Assembly (NCBI GenBank): GCA_947627835.1
Contig: CANQXM010000007.1
Coordinates: forward strand, 1 to 23,543
Direction: 5' to 3'
Length of the DNA: 23,543 nucleotides
DNA from: an uncultured Bacilli bacterium
Lineage (GTDB): Bacteria > Bacillota_I > Bacilli_A > RF39 > UBA660
Positions 22,939 through 23,543 of this stretch are shown in pieces. The position numbers and the translations under genes were made by a program. The notes under the pieces are model-generated. The model made no database searches. It had not been told where the DNA came from and was given only the letters and a program-made list of their open reading frames with translations. How positions within the stretch are numbered: the stretch's first letter is position 1; every line of letters starts with the position of its first letter.

Positions 22939-23543
22939 TTAAGAATTATCAAGCTCAATTTCTAAAACATCATCAAAGGAAATCACTTGGTCTTTGGCAA
23001 TGTTCGTACTTAGCACCTTACCATACCCATTTAAATGATAAGATAAACCAATCATATTACAAAAACGAATAATTTCATTCGTACTCCATCCTACGACATC
23101 TGGCATTTTTACACTCGTTCCATTCGTCATTAAAAACACCTTGGATCCTTCAATGACTTTCGTTTTGGAAAGTGGATACTGATTCACTACGTAACTTCCA
23201 TCAGAAATCACAACCGGAACTAAATGATATTTTTCCAAATCCGCAACCGTCTGACTAACCGAAGAAGAAATGAAATTCGATAACTCCACAATCTTACTAG
23301 TTGCTTCCTCTTCTTTTGACCCATCCATATTCATAAGTTTAGCAATCTCTCCAACAGCAGAAGAAATGACTTTCATTAAATCGGTACTTGAACTAACAAG
23401 TCGTTTTACCGAAAAATAAATGACATACTGAGGATTATCATAAGGAAAAAATCCTGCAAAACTTTTAATATAATCATAGTATCCTGTCATGTAACCACCA
23501 GTATCCGCAGCAATTTGAGCCGTTCCAGTCTTTCCTGCTAAAG
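22939..23543 (-). CDS. PASTA-type class B penicillin-binding protein, C-terminal part, runs off right edge
   Basis: The 3' end of a second transpeptidase gene; 201 codons are visible. The first residues at the edge are LAGKTGTAQIAADTGGY, i.e. the KTG motif, followed by SFAGFFPYDNPQYVIYFSV of the transpeptidase core. A linker rich in Ser follows, then two C-terminal PASTA-like domains: one degenerate (from about YHLVPVVIS to the SKVFLMTNG strand) and one clear (MPDVVGWSTNEIIRFCNMIG to the end). PASTA domains are typical of PBP2x/PBP2B, the septal transpeptidases of Gram-positive bacteria, so this is the better candidate for the essential division PBP. It differs clearly from the split PBP around KTG (KTGTAQIAADTGG versus KTGTAQKVANGAY), so they are paralogs and not a recent duplication. 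Confidence 0.92.
   Translation of the reverse strand, partial: LAGKTGTAQIAADTGGYMTGYYDYIKSFAGFFPYDNPQYVIYFSVKRLVSSSTDLMKVISSAVGEIAKLMNMDGSKEEEATSKIVELSNFISSSVSQTVADLEKYHLVPVVISDGSYVVNQYPLSKTKVIEGSKVFLMTNGTSVKMPDVVGWSTNEIIRFCNMIGLSYHLNGYGKVLSTNIAKDQVISFDDVLEIELDNS

Noticed and set aside
1..23543. tRNA or rRNA genes as insertion targets
   Set aside because: No cloverleaf or rRNA sequence was recognised on either strand; the element targets are protein-coding.

Overview
The window reads as chromosomal DNA of an AT-rich Bacillota bacterium. The evidence is Gram-positive envelope genes (class B PBPs, one with PASTA domains, an LCP protein, a CpsC/CpsD pair, a sortase with its substrate), strong AGGAG-type ribosome binding sites, extended -10 promoters and the standard genetic code. 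The lineage is not decided by the sequence; an Erysipelotrichia-like or clostridial gut organism would fit. Nearly everything is transcribed leftward.

Host backbone, from right to left: the 3' end of a PASTA-type penicillin-binding protein (22939-23543); a 1,546-residue surface protein made of a beta-helix and about sixteen tandem beta-grasp-like repeats (18179-22819); a rightward membrane metallophosphoesterase convergent with it (17170-18186); an exopolysaccharide/wall-polymer group of priming glycosyl-phosphotransferase, CpsC/Wzz, CpsD tyrosine kinase, VanZ-like protein, a tiny membrane protein and an LCP ligase (12690-16912); a FtsX/MacB-type ABC transporter (10119-12632); then a second class B PBP starting at 10067.

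That second PBP is the centre of interest. It is cut into three pieces by two mobile elements, each carrying its own large serine recombinase. Element B (2,850 bp, about 6338-9187) splits the catalytic SxxK motif inside the Lys codon. Element A (5,698 bp, about 475-6172) splits the SxN motif inside the Asn codon. Removing both joins 10067-9187, 6336-6172 and 473-1 into one open frame with S291-T-F-K, S347-C-N and K493-T-G, running off the left edge. Both crossovers map to an AA dinucleotide flanked by imperfect dyad arms on the element side.

Element B holds a recombinase, a small SHOCT-like protein and a RelB/RelE-type toxin-antitoxin pair. Element A holds a related recombinase and related small protein, plus cargo: a queuosine-salvage hydrolase (Qng1/DUF2419) preceded by a possible kinase remnant, and a class B sortase with a VPKTG-type surface protein. 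In the state shown the PBP cannot be catalytic. Precise excision of both elements would restore it, so the locus is either a double insertion tolerated because of the paralogous PBP nearby, or a skin-element-like, recombinase-controlled split gene.
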